A DNA stretch of 64,000 nt from Cristatella mucedo (GCA_009760855.2 WPIO01000037.1:1385501-1449500), one strand, 5' to 3'; counted from the stretch's first letter, positions 43,197-55,430 are shown. Made by a program: numbers and translations. Notes: a model not told the origin generated them from the letters alone.

Positions 43197-43374
43197 GGTG
43201 AGCCGTGATGGCACAGTAGGTAAGGCGGTTGCTTTCACGAACTCAGTCCCGTGGTCGTGGGTTCGATTCCTGTGGTGGGCGATTCTTTATCGCCACTGCA
43301 AGCAGTGGTGATAGCCGTAAAGGCACTACTGTCGCTATACAAAAAGAGGCTGTTACGTCAGCTAGGATTTTTTT
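43197..43374 (+). mobile_element. SINE-1 copy, well preserved
   Basis: Nearly identical to the copy at 650-829: GAGCCGTGATGGCACAGTAG, the B box GGTTCGATTCC, GCGATTCTTTATCGCCACTG and CTATACAAAAAGAGGCTGTT. It lies in the presumed first intron of the repeat-protein gene. Confidence 0.9.
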
Positions 43375-43713
43375 ATTGCCCTCTGCAAGCAGCGGCGATA
43401 GCAGTTAAAAGGTTGCACTCGTTTCGCTTCGCTCTAGTTTAACTCACCATCGTCGCTGCCGCTACGTTTGGCGCCGGCACTCCTATCCTGCCGCCCCCTC
43501 CCCGAGAAAGATCGCCCGGTGTGATGGTCTCGATGGAACTCGATGGTGGATAAAAATGGCAGCATCTGATATCTGCGGGAGGTCGCTGCTCGTGCACGTT
43601 GCTACGAGAGCTGACTGCCGAGCGATGCCCGCTAGCGCCCCCCCAAGTCCCCGGGCGAGAGCTACCGCTCAGCATCTCGCCGAGATCGGCGATCTCGATT
43701 CGTCCGTTTCAGC

Positions 43714-43891
43714 ATGACATTCGCGCTACTGCCTCAACACCGCACGCCCGCCTTGAACCGAAATCGCCGGCAGCTGGTCCGGCGGTACGGCACTGTCACA
43801 GCTACAAAGGTCATACAAGTCGACGTTCCGGACGTCGGCAACGGCACCGAGAGCGGACAGTCCCTGCCCCCTACCGACAACTACCAGCTGC
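43714..43891 (+). CDS. repeat-protein gene, exon with ATG
   Basis: The ATG at 43714 lies one base after a good acceptor (CCGTTTCAG|C), so an upstream exon is likely. The exon encodes 59 residues and ends in phase 1 at C|GTAAGG. Confidence 0.6.
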
Positions 43892-46800
43892 GTAAGGACG
43901 TCACTGCATTCCTCGAGCGCCCCTCCCTCCGAGAAACTGCTGCTGCTAACGCAGCGGCAGCGCGAGCGTTCGACCATCGACACGCGTCGACCCCGGCACT
44001 ACGGCGACGGCGCTCGCTCGCTTGCTGCAGGTGTCCGACCGTCGACGGAGCGGCAGGTGCTGAGGCGCTACGAGGAAGCAACGACGCCACCCACGGGCGC
44101 CACAGGGCAAGTGGCCACCGGGTTGCCGAAGCAGCCGTCGTCGCGGCATCAGCAGCCGTCGGACGGCGGCGGCTCGCGCCGGCAGCAGGGCGGGCCGCCT
44201 CCAGCTCCTGCGGACAAGAAAGCCGGCAGCCGGAAGCCAAAGACTTGGGACGAGCCGCCGACGCTCGCTCGATCGGAGCTGAGGAGAAGATCGCGGCAAG
44301 GAAGCGACGCTTCCGGTGTCACCGTTGGAGACTGGCCGCAGAGACGATCGTCGACGGCTCTCACGGCCGTCAACGCGGCTGCCACAGGCTGGCAGTCTGG
44401 CGCTCCCCTGCCGCCCTCTCGCTCTCACGAGCGCTTCGGCAAAGATCTCTGGCGCCGGCCGTCGTCGGGCACCGCATCAACGGCAGCGGCGATGCGCGAC
44501 AACCGGACCGCAAAGAGCGCCTCGGCCGCCGCCACTCAGCGCCTCGGTGGCGGTGCGGCTCCAAGCGGCTTCGACGACGGTGGCGGCATGCACTTGCCTC
44601 CGCTATTGGCAGGCCAGCGACCGAGGGACATCGGCTCGGGGCGGCGAGCGGAAGTGAAGACAGCATCGTCGCAGCCGCAGCCACGCGACTCGTCGACGAT
44701 GCTGCCGAGAACGTCGTCGTCCTTGCTGCAGCGCGATGCGACGCACCAGCAGCGGCAGCAGCCGCCGCCGCCGCCGAAACGTACCGTGCCCTTAAGACGC
44801 ACCACCGACGACGTGGCGACAGCACTCGGCGGTGGCGGCAGCGAGGAGGACGCTGCCCGCGGCATTGCAGCGGCGGCCGCCGCGAAAAACGCTGTCGATC
44901 GGTCGGACGAGTCTGGACACGAGCGAGGGCTGATCGCCGCTGCGCTAGCCGACGCCGACGAGGCGCCGTCGACGCCTCTCCCTCCGGCGCAGTACGTAAC
45001 TGTTGCCGACATCTTCCAAAGTGATATCGAGCGCTGGTACAGAAAGCAATCGAAAGATGAAGGCCCCGCGGCTGCGGCAAAGGTGGCGGCAACATCCAGC
45101 GCTTCGCCAGGTGGCCCCTCCATCTGGGAAGCTTCGGTGCAGGAGCGTCGGCGCTCTTCGACCGGAGAGGATCGTAGGACGAGCGCGACTGGCGAGATGT
45201 CAGGCCCCGCCGCCGCCGTCCCGGCGGCCGCTGCGAGAGCTAAGGAAGTGCCTAGTGCGTACTCCATGGTGTCCGCCAACGTGCAGCAGTCTGAAAGGCC
45301 TGACTTCGGGGCGCCACAGGCAAGTAGGAGAAGGGACAATCGGGCTGTCAGCTTGGGGCTGGCTTCGCTTGCCAGTGTCACGCGGCCGCCGTCGGCGACC
45401 GACGGACAGCGGTCGTCGGTGACCAGTATCGTGCGGCCATCGATTGCCGACAAAGGCGCAGACGACGCGGACGACGACGCGAAGTCAGGCGGACCGCACC
45501 GGCGCGCAGCCTCGATCGGAAAAGACCGTCTAGAACCGTCTGCTAACACGGCGCCAGTCGTGCAGCCAGACGCGCCTTCACCCTTCGTCTCAGCTGGAAG
45601 AGTCACAGCGGCCTCAAGCATGCATTCTATGGTATCTGCTTACGCCCAGCAGTCGGAGAGGCCTAACACGCTCCTGGCAAGCCTGCACGACAAACAGCGA
45701 GCCGTCAGCTTGGGGCTGGCTTCACTTGCCAGCGTCTCCCAACCGCCGCCGGCCAATAGGGAACAGTCGTCAGCCACAAGCCTTGTCCAACTTCCGGCAT
45801 CCACGGGGGGTGAGGATGCCGCTCTTTCGGGAGGTAAGCGTGGGCGCGCTTTGACTAGAGATCGCCCGACGCCATCGGAAGTATCAACAGCTGAAGCGCC
45901 GAATGAGTTGCCTCCAGAAATCGTCTCGGGCACCAGGGCTCGAGCCATCTCCGATGCAAATTCAATGGCATCTTCGCACGGGCAGCCAACCGACGGTCAA
46001 GACTTGATTGCTCAATCACCAAGCCGGCACGATAAACAGCGAGCCGTTAGCTTGGGGCTGGCTTCACTTGCCAGCGTCACCCAGCCGCCGACGGCCAACA
46101 GGGAACCGTCATCAGCGACAAGCCTTGTCCAACCGTCAGCATCCACGCGGGTTGGAGATGCCACCCTCTCGGGAGGTAAGCGTGGGCGAGCTTCGAACAG
46201 AGATCGCCCGACGCCATCGGAAGAATCAACAGCTGAAGCCCCGAATAAGTTGCCTCCAGAAATCGTCTCGGGCACCAGAGCTCGAGCCCTCTCCGATGCA
46301 TATTCAATGGTGTCCTCACACGGGAAGCCAGCCGACGGTCAAGGCTTGATTGCTCAATCGCCAACCCGGCACGATAAACAACGAGCCGTCAGCTTAGGAC
46401 TGGCTTCACTTGCCAGCGTCGCCCAGCCGCCGACGGACAACAGGGAACAGTCGTCAGCGACAAGCCTTGTCCAACTGTCGGCATCCACGCAGGGTGCAGA
46501 TGCCGCCCTCTCGGGAGGTAAGCGTGGGCGCGCTTCGAACAGAGATCGCCCGACGCCATCGGACTTGCAGACAGCTGAAGCTCCGAATGAGTCGGCGCCA
46601 GAAATCGTCTCGGCCACTAGAGCACGAGCCCTCTCCTATGCATATTCAATGGTGTCCTCCAACGGGAAGCCAGCCGAAGATCAAGACTTGATTGCTCAAT
46701 CGCCAAGCCGGCACGATAAACAGCGAGCCGTCAGCTTAGGGCTGGCTTCACTTGCCAGCGTCACCCAACTGCCGATGGCCAACAAGGAACAATCGTCAGC

Positions 46801-49800
46801 GACAAGCCTTGACCAACCGTCGGCATCCACGCCGGATGCAGATGCCACCCTCTCGGGGGGTAAGCGTGGGCGCGCTTCGATCAGAGATCGCCCGACGCCA
46901 TCGGAAGAATCAACAGCTGAAGCGCCAAATGAGTTGCCTCCAGAAATAGTCTCGGGTACCAGGGCTCGAGCCCTCTCCGATGCATATTCCATGGCGTCCT
47001 CCCACGGGCAGCCAACCGACGGTCAAGACTTGATTGCTCAATCGCCAAGCCGGTACGATAAACAGCGAGCCGTCAGCTTAGGACTGGCTTCACTTGCCAG
47101 CGTCACTAAACCGCCGACGGCCAACAAGGAACAGTCGTCAGCGACAAGCCTTATCCAACCGTCGGCATCCACGCGGGGTGCAGATGCCGCCCTCTCGGGA
47201 GGTAAGCGTGGGCGCGCTTCGAACAGAGATCGCCCGACGCCATCGGACTTGCAGACAGCTGAAGCTCCGAATGAGTCGGCGCCAGAAATCGTCTCGGCCA
47301 CTAGAGCACGAGCCCTCTCAGGAGCACATTCCATGGCGTCCTCCCATGGACAGCCGGCCAACGAGCAGAAATTCGCTGATCAAGCTGTCAGCTTGGGGCT
47401 GGATTTGCTTGCTAGCGTAGTTCAGCAGCCGACGTTCAACAGGGAGCAGACTTCTGCGATCAGTATCGCACGGTCGTCAATGGGTGGCCTGGAGCGGACA
47501 TCGGCCACCGACGCAGCGGATTCGCCCACCATGTTCAGCACTCTGGCGTTGCCAATTGCTCTCGCCACATCAACGGCAAGCGTCACCCAGCATTCCCAAG
47601 CACGGCTTACTAGGCAGTCAACAGTCAGCGGCGTCTTGCAGCTGTCGGAGTCAAAAGCGGCGCAGCAGTCGGCTGCCAGCTTCGCCGAGCCGCCATCGGG
47701 AGTCAAGATGGCATCTCTGTCGCATTCCACCTTCGCAGCTGACCAATCGGAAGCTTTCTTGACGAAGATCTCGGCTGCCAGCTTTGGTCAGCCGTCGGCA
47801 GCCGACCTGTCGAACCTGTCGACAGAAAGCTTCGCCGCAGCGCCGTCGGAAGCGTTCTTGTCGAAGCTGTCTGCGGTCAGCTTTGCTCAGCCAGCGGAAG
47901 ACGTTTGGGCAGAGCGATCCACGGCCAGCGTCGTCGCACTGTCGGACGCCAACCTGCCGAAGCTGTCCGCTGCCAGCATCGCCGTCGCGGCGATGCCGGA
48001 CACCAAGAATGCGAAGCTGTCGCTAGCCAGCATAGCCGAGCATTCCGAGTCGTTCTTGGCGAAGCCGTCGGCATCCAGCCTCGGTGGCGCATCTTCCTCT
48101 GTCTACTTCGCCAAGCTCTCAGCGGCTGGCTTTGCCGCTCCGTCTGAAGGCAAGAATTCTAAGCGGTCCCTTGCCAGCATCAATCCCGCCTCGTCCGAGG
48201 TCCGCACTACGAAGCGAGGTATAGCCGCAGCGTCGGAAGCCGATGTAGAGCAGCTCTCGCCTCCACCGCATCCCGACGACGGCGCTTCGCCGTCGGACGA
48301 AGCCGGCAAGGCGGCTCCGTCTACTGCCGACCTGGACCGACGGACGTCGGAGGCCCTGATGGCGCAGCGGTCGACTTCGAGCGTGGCCGAGTTGACATCG
48401 GAGACCAGCTTCGTGAGGCAGTCGGTTTCCCACGTCGCCCAGCCGTCGTCCGAGGCCAAGCTGATGCCGTCATCTAACGTCAGCCTCGTCCAGCGAAGCG
48501 TCTCCGGGCGAGGCGCCTATGACGCGGCGGAGGACACGGCGGCGGCGTTCGTCCAAGAGTCTCGCGTGGGGCTCGAGTCGAGCAGCGCGCTCTCAGTAGC
48601 GTCCAACGGCGCTGGATACGAGCCTTCGGAGAGCTTGACCAGCATGGAGGGGAGCGAGAGCCTCGGCGGTGCCTCCAGCGTTGCGACGCTGATCGCCACC
48701 GCCGAGAAGCCACCATCGGTGCCTCCGGCGTCTGCGTCTCAGGAGGCCCCCAGCTCGGCCGCGTTTGGAGAAATGCCGGACAAAGCCGCCGAACAGCAGC
48801 TCGCTTTATCCACGGCCGCCGAACCTTCGCTGGACGACGCCGACGAGGACGACGCCACCGGCGGCGGCCCTGCCGTAGCCGGCCGCTCGTCGTCGGCAGC
48901 CGTCGGCCTTCGAGCGTCGGTGGCGAACAGCCAACTGAGAATCGCTGGCGTGGTCTCCGCCAAGCGGATGCTTTCAAGCGTTCTGCCGGCGATGGCTCTG
49001 AAGCGGCGGTCGGTGACGTTCGTCATACCGTCGGCCAAGGAGATCTCGCTCTACCCGCCTGAGGGTGCGCTGACCGAGGAACCACTGCCCAAGGTGAATA
49101 CGGCGCCTCCTCCGAAGCAGGCGACCGAGGTTGAGCAGAAGGATCAACGACAGGCCGCGACGGCCGCGGCGGCGACGACTGGCGGCCTCGTGCGCCGCGA
49201 GTCGTCGGCATCGAGCCTCCTGCGTGGCCAGCCGACGGCAGGTGGCGTCGTTGATGGGGAAAATCCTGCAGCGGCGGCGCCGTGGATGGCGGGCGATGCG
49301 ATCGAGCGGGACCATTCGGGAACCAGCCTGACGTCGTCGGCAGCGAGCGAGTCTGCTGCGGCGGCGACGAAAACGAAGGAGCCGCCGCCTCCACCGGCGG
49401 CTGAAGTCGGGCTCGAGCAGGAGTCTTCCGCCGCGAGCCTCGTCGAAGGCTCGTTGCCACTGCAGTCGCCGTCGGCCGTCGGACTCGCGGCTGACCAGTC
49501 GGCCGCCGGATTGGCTCCTGAACTGTCCGACTCCAGTCTCGTTCAGCTGGACTCGTTCGCCGTCGGATCGGCGGCTTCGGTGGTGGTGGGGGCGGCGGGG
49601 GAGAGAAAGTGGTCGGCTGCCAGCAGCTCGGCTCTGCTAGGCGAGGCATTTGTCGCCTCGTCGAAGTCAGCTCTGGAGGAGGCGGCTGCTGCAGCAGGCG
49701 CTGCGGAGGCTAACCAGTCAGCCGTCGACTTGGGAAATGACTCTTCAGCGGCCAGTCTTGTGCCGGATTCTTCCTGGGTCGCCACTGCCGGTGCCGCCGC

Positions 49801-50584
49801 CACTGCCGGCATCGACGCGCAGGAATCTTCGTGGGGCGCCGACGCCGGCGTTGGCGCAGGCCTCGAGCCAAATTCGTCGGACGCAAGCCTGCTGCAGGAC
49901 CCGTGGAGCGTCGGAGTGGGCGGTGGAGGCGGCCTGGAGCAGGACGCCGCGTCAGCTGCCAGCTTGACACTGGACGCTGAACAGTGGGACGGCGGCCTTG
50001 CGCAGGAGCCGTGGTCAGCCGCCGACCTGGGCCAGGAGCCTTCGGCGGCGGCCGTCTTTGACCAGGACCCGTGGGAAAGTGGAAGTCTGGCTCATGGGTC
50101 GTCGATGGCCAGCGTGACAAATGACCCGTGGGCTTCCGGCATTGGTCAGGAGTCATCCGCCGTGCTGGCGTTCGACACGGACGAGTCCCAGGTTGGCCTC
50201 GAGGCCGAAGCCTACAGTCCCTACGACGGCACAGAGCTTGCCGGCAGTGAAGCGTACGGGGGCGAAGAGCTGTCGGCGGTGATGTCGGCGGCGGAGGTCG
50301 AGGGCTCTGTCGCCAGCTCCACCAATAACAATAACAACAATGGTGGCGTCGTAGGGCCTTCCAGCCATGTGGTCACAAGAATCCGCTCCACGACGCCGCT
50401 TGAGCGCGACAGAAGCGCCCGACGAAGCGCCGCCGGGAGCGCCGTCGAGGTGAATTGCCGCCAAGCAGCAGCTCGGCGGACCATCGCTCGATGGTCTCCG
50501 CTCAGTGGAGGGCGGCAGGCGAGTCGGGCATTCGGGAAACGAACCGGCAAGCTGGGGGCTCAATCGGGACGGCGGAAACGATAG
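43714..50584 (+). CDS. very large Ser/Ala-rich tandem-repeat protein, about 2243 residues
   Basis: Exon 43714-43891 (frame 1), a 139-bp intron with CTGC|GTAAGG and CTTGCTGCAG|GT, and exon 44031-50584 join in phase to 6732 nt. The second exon alone has no ATG near its start, so the join is needed. The N-terminus (VDVPDVGNGTESGQSLPPTD and YQLRVRPSTERQVLRRYEE across the junction) looks conserved-type. From about residue 495 to 1206 there are seven units of about 114 residues. From about 1263 to 1460 there are 16-18-residue units. The last 700 residues hold loose SSAASL and DPWS repeats and a basic tail. There are no signal peptide, membrane segments or enzyme motifs. It is probably disordered. 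A coding start further upstream is possible. Function unknown. Confidence 0.75.
44031..50584 (+). CDS. repeat-protein gene, main exon
   Basis: 6554 bp open without a stop to TGA/TAG-free end at TAG 50582-50584. The strong GC bias also keeps some antisense frames open. The sense frame is favoured by tandem units that are multiples of three and by conservation of residues between units. Confidence 0.8.
45335..47470 (+). repeat. tandem array of 342-bp (114-codon) units
   Basis: Units begin (D.QRAVSLGLASLASV) at 45335 (degenerate, 354 bp), 45689, 46031, 46373, 46715, 47057 (342 bp each, the last 321 bp) and 47378 (degenerate). Units 2 and 4 (EESTAEAPN) and units 3 and 5 (DLQTAEAPNESAPE) pair up, showing expansion as a 684-bp dimer. 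Each unit carries SGGKRGRAS and ATRARALS, basic segments with possible phosphorylation serines. Confidence 0.9.
47640..48230 (+). repeat. array of 16-18-codon units
   Basis: About ten units with the consensus KLSAASFA.PSEAFLA, e.g. LSTESFAAAPSEAFLSK and LSAVSFAQPAEDVWAER. Degenerate, all in frame. Confidence 0.8.
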
Positions 50585-50845
50585 GCAACGCGGACGTCAT
50601 TTTCAGTCGAATGCGGCTCGCACGTGATGAGTGAGCTGGACGGACGGAGCTAGCGGTGTCCTCAGAAGTCGCTCGGTGCTCGTGTCCACGCCGCAGCAGC
50701 CAGCTCGCGTACCGCCCCTAGCACGGCTCACGCCCGTCGCGACGACGGATTTTTGGCGCCATCTTTGTTCCCCCCCCCCCCCCGCATTAAAGTTTTTTGG
50801 ATGCGCGATAATTTCTCCGGCGGACGAGAAACGAAGAGGGTCGAA

Positions 50846-50851
50846 AATAAA
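50846..50851 (+). terminator. AATAAA poly(A) signal of the repeat-protein gene
   Basis: Canonical AATAAA 262 bp after the stop. A weaker ATTAAA lies at 50786-50791, after a poly-C run. Confidence 0.6.
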
Positions 50852-50859
50852 CGCTGCAT

Positions 50860-51600
50860 GAGTGAGCCACACGACTGGAAATTCCGTCGCTCCGATGAAT
50901 GAACGGGTCTCTCTTCGACGTATGCCAAGCGGTGACGTCGCAGTCGGAACGACGCCAAGATGAACGGTAACGAGGCGAGCTCAGGCCTGAGTAACGGCAG
51001 GCTGCAGACGCGGCCAATCGCTGGAGGCCGCAGGAGCACAGACAATATAGTTCGAGGCTTCCGCATGAGGCGAACGGTCACGTGCACACCTGCCTCATCC
51101 CGTAGCCTCATCCTCATGAGGTCACGTGCACACATGCAGCTGTCGTCGGCGGAGGCCGCGCTGCTGTGGCCGGCCTCAGACGAACACCGACGCCACTATT
51201 GATTTGTTCGGACGAGCAGTTGCATCTCGTTGCCGTGCGGGCATGCGCTGGCTGCGTTCGGAGTCGCTGCGTTTCTCGCCTCAGCATGCGCGCGGGAGCA
51301 GGCGAGCGGTGGTAGTCGTGGCGGCAGGCGACCCTTGGCGACCTGCCACTAGCAGTCAATGATGTTTAGGTAAATACAGATATGGCTGAAATGGCTTGCA
51401 GCCACGCTGGCCTGAGTCACTTTCGCGAAGTCACCATACAAATGGCGAGCGAACACGTGACCTACGCTGGCGTAGCTAGAGCCATCTGAGTGAGGCAAAC
51501 TAATCGCCGGAAGCGGCGTCGAATGCAAGCGAGCATGCAGACGTATCTGGATGCAGTCGAGCAACAAAGTTGGCCTCACGTGACGGTTATGCTTCCAACT
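50860..51600. other. no gene seen; paired CACGTG motifs
   Basis: GGTCACGTGCACAC occurs at 51076-51089 and 51120-51133, each with an E-box core. Nothing else is supported. Confidence 0.35.
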
Positions 51601-51604
51601 TTCT

Positions 51605-51722
51605 ATTTGTTTCGTGAGACGAAGTCCGTTGGCTACCAAATGCCGCTTAGGCTGTGAGTGCGCTACAAAAAGCTCTCATGCGTAACACCCACATAGTCTT
51701 TATGGCTTTGTAATGTTACAGA
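51605..51722 (+). repeat. LINE-B tail-like interspersed repeat
   Basis: GTGAGACGAAGTCCGTTGGC, GCCGCTTAGGCTGTGAGTGC and GCGTAACACCCACATAGTCT match 8530-8700. Confidence 0.65.
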
Positions 51723-51724
51723 CA

Positions 51725-53760
51725 TGAAGCGCCTGGCGAAAAACTCGTCCGCTCTGGCTTGGTTAGCTACGGTGCAATCTGACCATATTCTCATATTCAC
51801 CTATTCTGGCGTCGCATTGCAAGCGCCCATGTGAAGGCTTCAGAATGCGAGGTGTATGTTCCACCGCCAAAACTCTCCTAATGCGTGAATCTCAAGTGGT
51901 CACTTTTAGCAGAACACCACGTTCATGAGATTTGGTAAATACGCACGGAAACGACCTTCTGCTTCTGTTTCCGCGCAACTTGCCGAACGCATCGTATTCG
52001 CTCAGCCGGTTGCCTCGTTTACGTTGCGTACGCATGTTTACGTTTGTACGAACGTTCGCCCTCACCAGAAGACGACTCAGATGAACGCCGCTTAGTACCA
52101 ACCAAGGGAACCGGGCCGAAGCGTCCGCCATGCTGGCAGAAGCATCCATAAATTTTCTTAGTGGGTCCGCTGTGTTACAAACGTGGTGCGCGGCTTTTAC
52201 GTCCGGTCAGATCTCGGTGGTAAACGCAGCGCTCGTAAGCGGTGCCGGTCTCAGTCGACGTGCGACGAATACTAGCGACTCCGTAAACCTTGTAGCGCGA
52301 CTAGTTACTTGTAGATGCTGCACCAAAGCATACAGGTCGGCCGGAAGTAGCAGAAACACTCGGCGACGGCGAGCGTTCGTAACTTAGCATACGAAGTTGG
52401 TATCCATAATGTAGACAAGTCTATTTGACAGCAGCAAACGGCTACGGGTTTTCAGCAGCGTCTATGGCGTACTACGACGGCTTTCCGGACTAGAGCTAAA
52501 GCCAGCTTCGATGCCAATGCCGCCGAATCCTGAATAACAACCGCCTGCCTACCTCGTGGCGCCGGCTTTCATACGACCTCGGTCTTAAATTATCGCATAA
52601 TCTCAGAATTGCGAATAGTGACTATGAGCCATAACTCGGCTGGGTTACCTCGCGCCGCCGGTTCAGCTGTCTGTATTTGCCGGAAGTTAGGCCTTTGGTT
52701 AGGCAAGTTGGGCGGGTCCGTCAGAGGGCCAGTCTCGCGGAACGTAGTCTCGCACAGTATCGCAGGCAGACAGGACAGTGTCCGTGGCTCCTAGGAGTCG
52801 ACGTCCGCACCGCATGTGGCATCGAGTTTGCAGCCCGGCTGTTTAACACGACTTCAGACAACAGGTACAGGAATTATATGAGACTACATTGTCAGTCGGG
52901 ATTCCTGTTGACGGGTCTCCAAGAATCAAGTATCGGCAAGTATCGGCAGTATCCAATTTTAATTGCGAGTCAGTAGGCGTCGCGGTACGCCGTTCGCGCT
53001 GCTGCACCATCTGATGTTCTTCCAAATACTTCGCGGAGCCTACTTGCCTATCTGTATGGTTCCTGGAGACCAGACTGTCGTCGCATTTCGGTAATCCGTA
53101 TACCGCACATAATCCAATGGATAATCCCTGTACCGCACCAGGTGCCCATTCACGCACCTGAGAGGCGTAGTTGGAGATGGCTGGACGGCAGCACCTTTTG
53201 TGGTGGGCGAAAGAGATTTCAACTTGCGCGCGCAAGTTTCAGCCGAGCAGTTGCCGAGACGGGATGGACCCGGTCGGGGGCTCTCTCTGAGGAGCGGTAC
53301 TTTAACAGGAACTTGTCAACTGCGCAGCTGCGGATCGCCTGCACCCGCTGCCTGCTCGCTGGAAAGTTTGCACGAAGCGCTCTGCGCGGTCGATCGTGTG
53401 CAATGAGGAATGGATGCCGAATGTCGAGACGAAGCGCTCCTGCTGCTGCAGAGGTCGATGACCTGCAGTGATGGTTCGCCAGTGTTGCCTTGGCTACGAG
53501 CTGAGACTTAGGACGGGTATGACATAGGCTTGCGATTCGAGGCAGCCGATAGCCGCGGCTCATTCACAGTGACCGACTTAGTGCCGCCGTCCCTGTAGAG
53601 GTAGCCGATTCGGCTGCGGTTTGAAGGCCAGATCGACTGACGAGCGGCTGACAAGCGAGAGCGGCACACGCTGGCTGCTCTGCGTCAGCTAGTCTTCCCT
53701 TGAAGAGTGGGATAGCCCCACACATTGCCATTCCCATTGCGGGACAGTTCGCGAGAACAC
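51725..53760. other. no gene seen
   Basis: Several short frames on both strands, no motifs, no convincing splice pattern and no repeats recognised. Confidence 0.4.
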
Positions 53761-53764
53761 ATTT

Positions 53765-54262
53765 AAGACGAGTTAGCACTCTGAATTTAGTCTAGTAGCA
53801 CTTTAGGATATTTTTATCTCGCGAATTGTTAATTGAAATTCCCATCCTTCCTGCAGCTAAATGGCAGGTTTTTATGCTCGGCCCTTAGCGAAAACCGATA
53901 CGGAGATCTTCAAGAGCGAGAGGAGAGGTGCAGCTGCTGTTGGGTCTTAAACCTGTGGTAAGGTACTTGAACTGCACGATCGCGGTCGTGCAGTTCGCGT
54001 CCTGCTGTACTCGACGTTGTGCTGCGCTAGATTCGATTCCTGGGCAGAGGTGAAGGCACGATTGGAGCGCCGAGGTGACACGGGGGATCTGGGGGGGCGG
54101 AGTCCCCCTTTAAAGGGGGTCTGGGGGCGTCCCCCAGTGCCTTCGGATGTCGTGCAGCCTGACCAAGCACCGAAGGGCATTTAACATGACTTAGCGCTTT
54201 GAATTTAGTTTAGTAACACTTTATGACATTTCTATCTAGCTAATTTATAACTCAAATTCCAT
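53765..54262 (+). repeat. direct repeat pair flanking a SINE-like piece
   Basis: 53766-53845 and 54184-54262 are similar over about 78 bp (GAATTTAGT.TAGTA.CACTTTA and AT.TCTATCT). Between them lies a SINE-1-like head (GGTAAGGTACTTGAACTGCACGATC, 53957-53982) and a G/C palindrome. Confidence 0.55.
54084..54138. repeat. G/C-run palindrome
   Basis: CCCCCTTTAAAGGGGG is a perfect palindrome, nested in outer GGGGG/CCCCC runs (GATCTGGGGGGGCGGAGTCC and GTCTGGGGGCGTCCCCCAG). Confidence 0.8.
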
Positions 54263-54354
54263 TGTTCTTGCCGCCCGACCGGGTTTCGCGTTTGGCTCCC
54301 ACCTACCTAGCTAGGGGTGGCAGCTGCCACCTCTGGCACCACCCACCTGGCTTC

Positions 54355-54475
54355 GCCTCTGGTCCAGGGCTATTCTTAATTGCTCGCTGCAAGTGGAATG
54401 ATAGTCGGGGGGGGGGTGGAGAGGTCCATCGGGCCGCTATGTAAACGAGACCGTGTTGAATCAGCCATCCATTTT
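54355..54475 (+). mobile_element. SINE-1 3' part remnant
   Basis: GCTCGCTGCAAGTGGAATGATAG and CCGCTATGTAAACGAGACCG followed by TGTTGAATCAGCC resemble the SINE-1 body and end, with a G-run between. Confidence 0.45.
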
Positions 54476-54479
54476 GTCT

Positions 54480-55430
54480 CGTGGCAGACGGCTGAACGTA
54501 TGCGGCTGAATTGCCGCCAGGCCGAAATGCTCGAAACTGAACGTCCGACTTCCGGATCCGGCCCAAGGCACCTCGGCGTCGACACCCCTACCCTTTTAGC
54601 TTGGCCCGTCTCACTGTTCCAGTCTGTTGGATGGTCACAAACGCCGTGATTCGGCCATGACGGCTGCCGCGCACACGCCTGTAGGTCTTCAAATTTACTT
54701 TAATCGCGATCGGTAAGGCGCCGCGAGACATGACCTTGACCTTGCGCGTGGCGCTCGCCCGCGAGGCGGCGAGTGAGACAGTCGGCTGCACCGTGAACCC
54801 ATTGGCGAGCGACGCTGCTTACGCTCTGCAGAGGCGCGCCAACGTTGCAGCAGCAAGCGCAGGGCAGCTAGCTGCCCTGCGCTGTGCGTACGGGCGACTC
54901 CAGGCATGTCGAAGCAGACTCACATTACGCCGCCGATCGCGAGGCTCAGCTCCAAAAGCCGCCGCAAACCGGCGAAGGTCGGTGCGCCCGCCCGCCCTCG
55001 CGGGCGCGTGCGCATTCATCCAGCGGCCGGTGCCGCCAGCGTCGGGCGATTCCTGCGCAAAGCGGATTAAGCCTATTGGGCAGAACGCAAGGCGAGCGAA
55101 GCGAGCTCGTCGCCAACTCCGCGAATGGCGACCGGAAATAGGCTCCAGGAGCGCGTAAAAAACAGCTGTTGAGGCACTTTCGCTCTGCCCGTACACTAAG
55201 CGCAGCTCAGGCAAACAGAATAGGCAGTCGCCGTCGTCGAGCGATAGCTGCCGCTGCACCCGCGACATCGCAGCGTGGAAGAGGCGACGACGGCGGCGGC
55301 GGCGGCGGCGGCCACCGCAATGAGGCACGCCGGTGCGATCGATCGTCGCTGGTTGGCAGTGGGCGGCTGGTTGCGAGTCTAGGCGCGGCCGCCGGGCGCC
55401 GGCGCTCCTCGGTCGTAGCCGTCGGACGGG
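54480..55430. other. GC-rich, no confident gene
   Basis: Overlapping open frames on both strands reflect GC bias and a (GGC)n run at about 55290-55315. No motif supports a gene. Confidence 0.4.

Noticed and set aside
44370-45621. Long antisense frames (241 and 361 codons) and others across 43.9-50.6 kb
   Set aside because: Shadows of the GC-rich sense exon; the tandem units conserve residues only in the sense frame.
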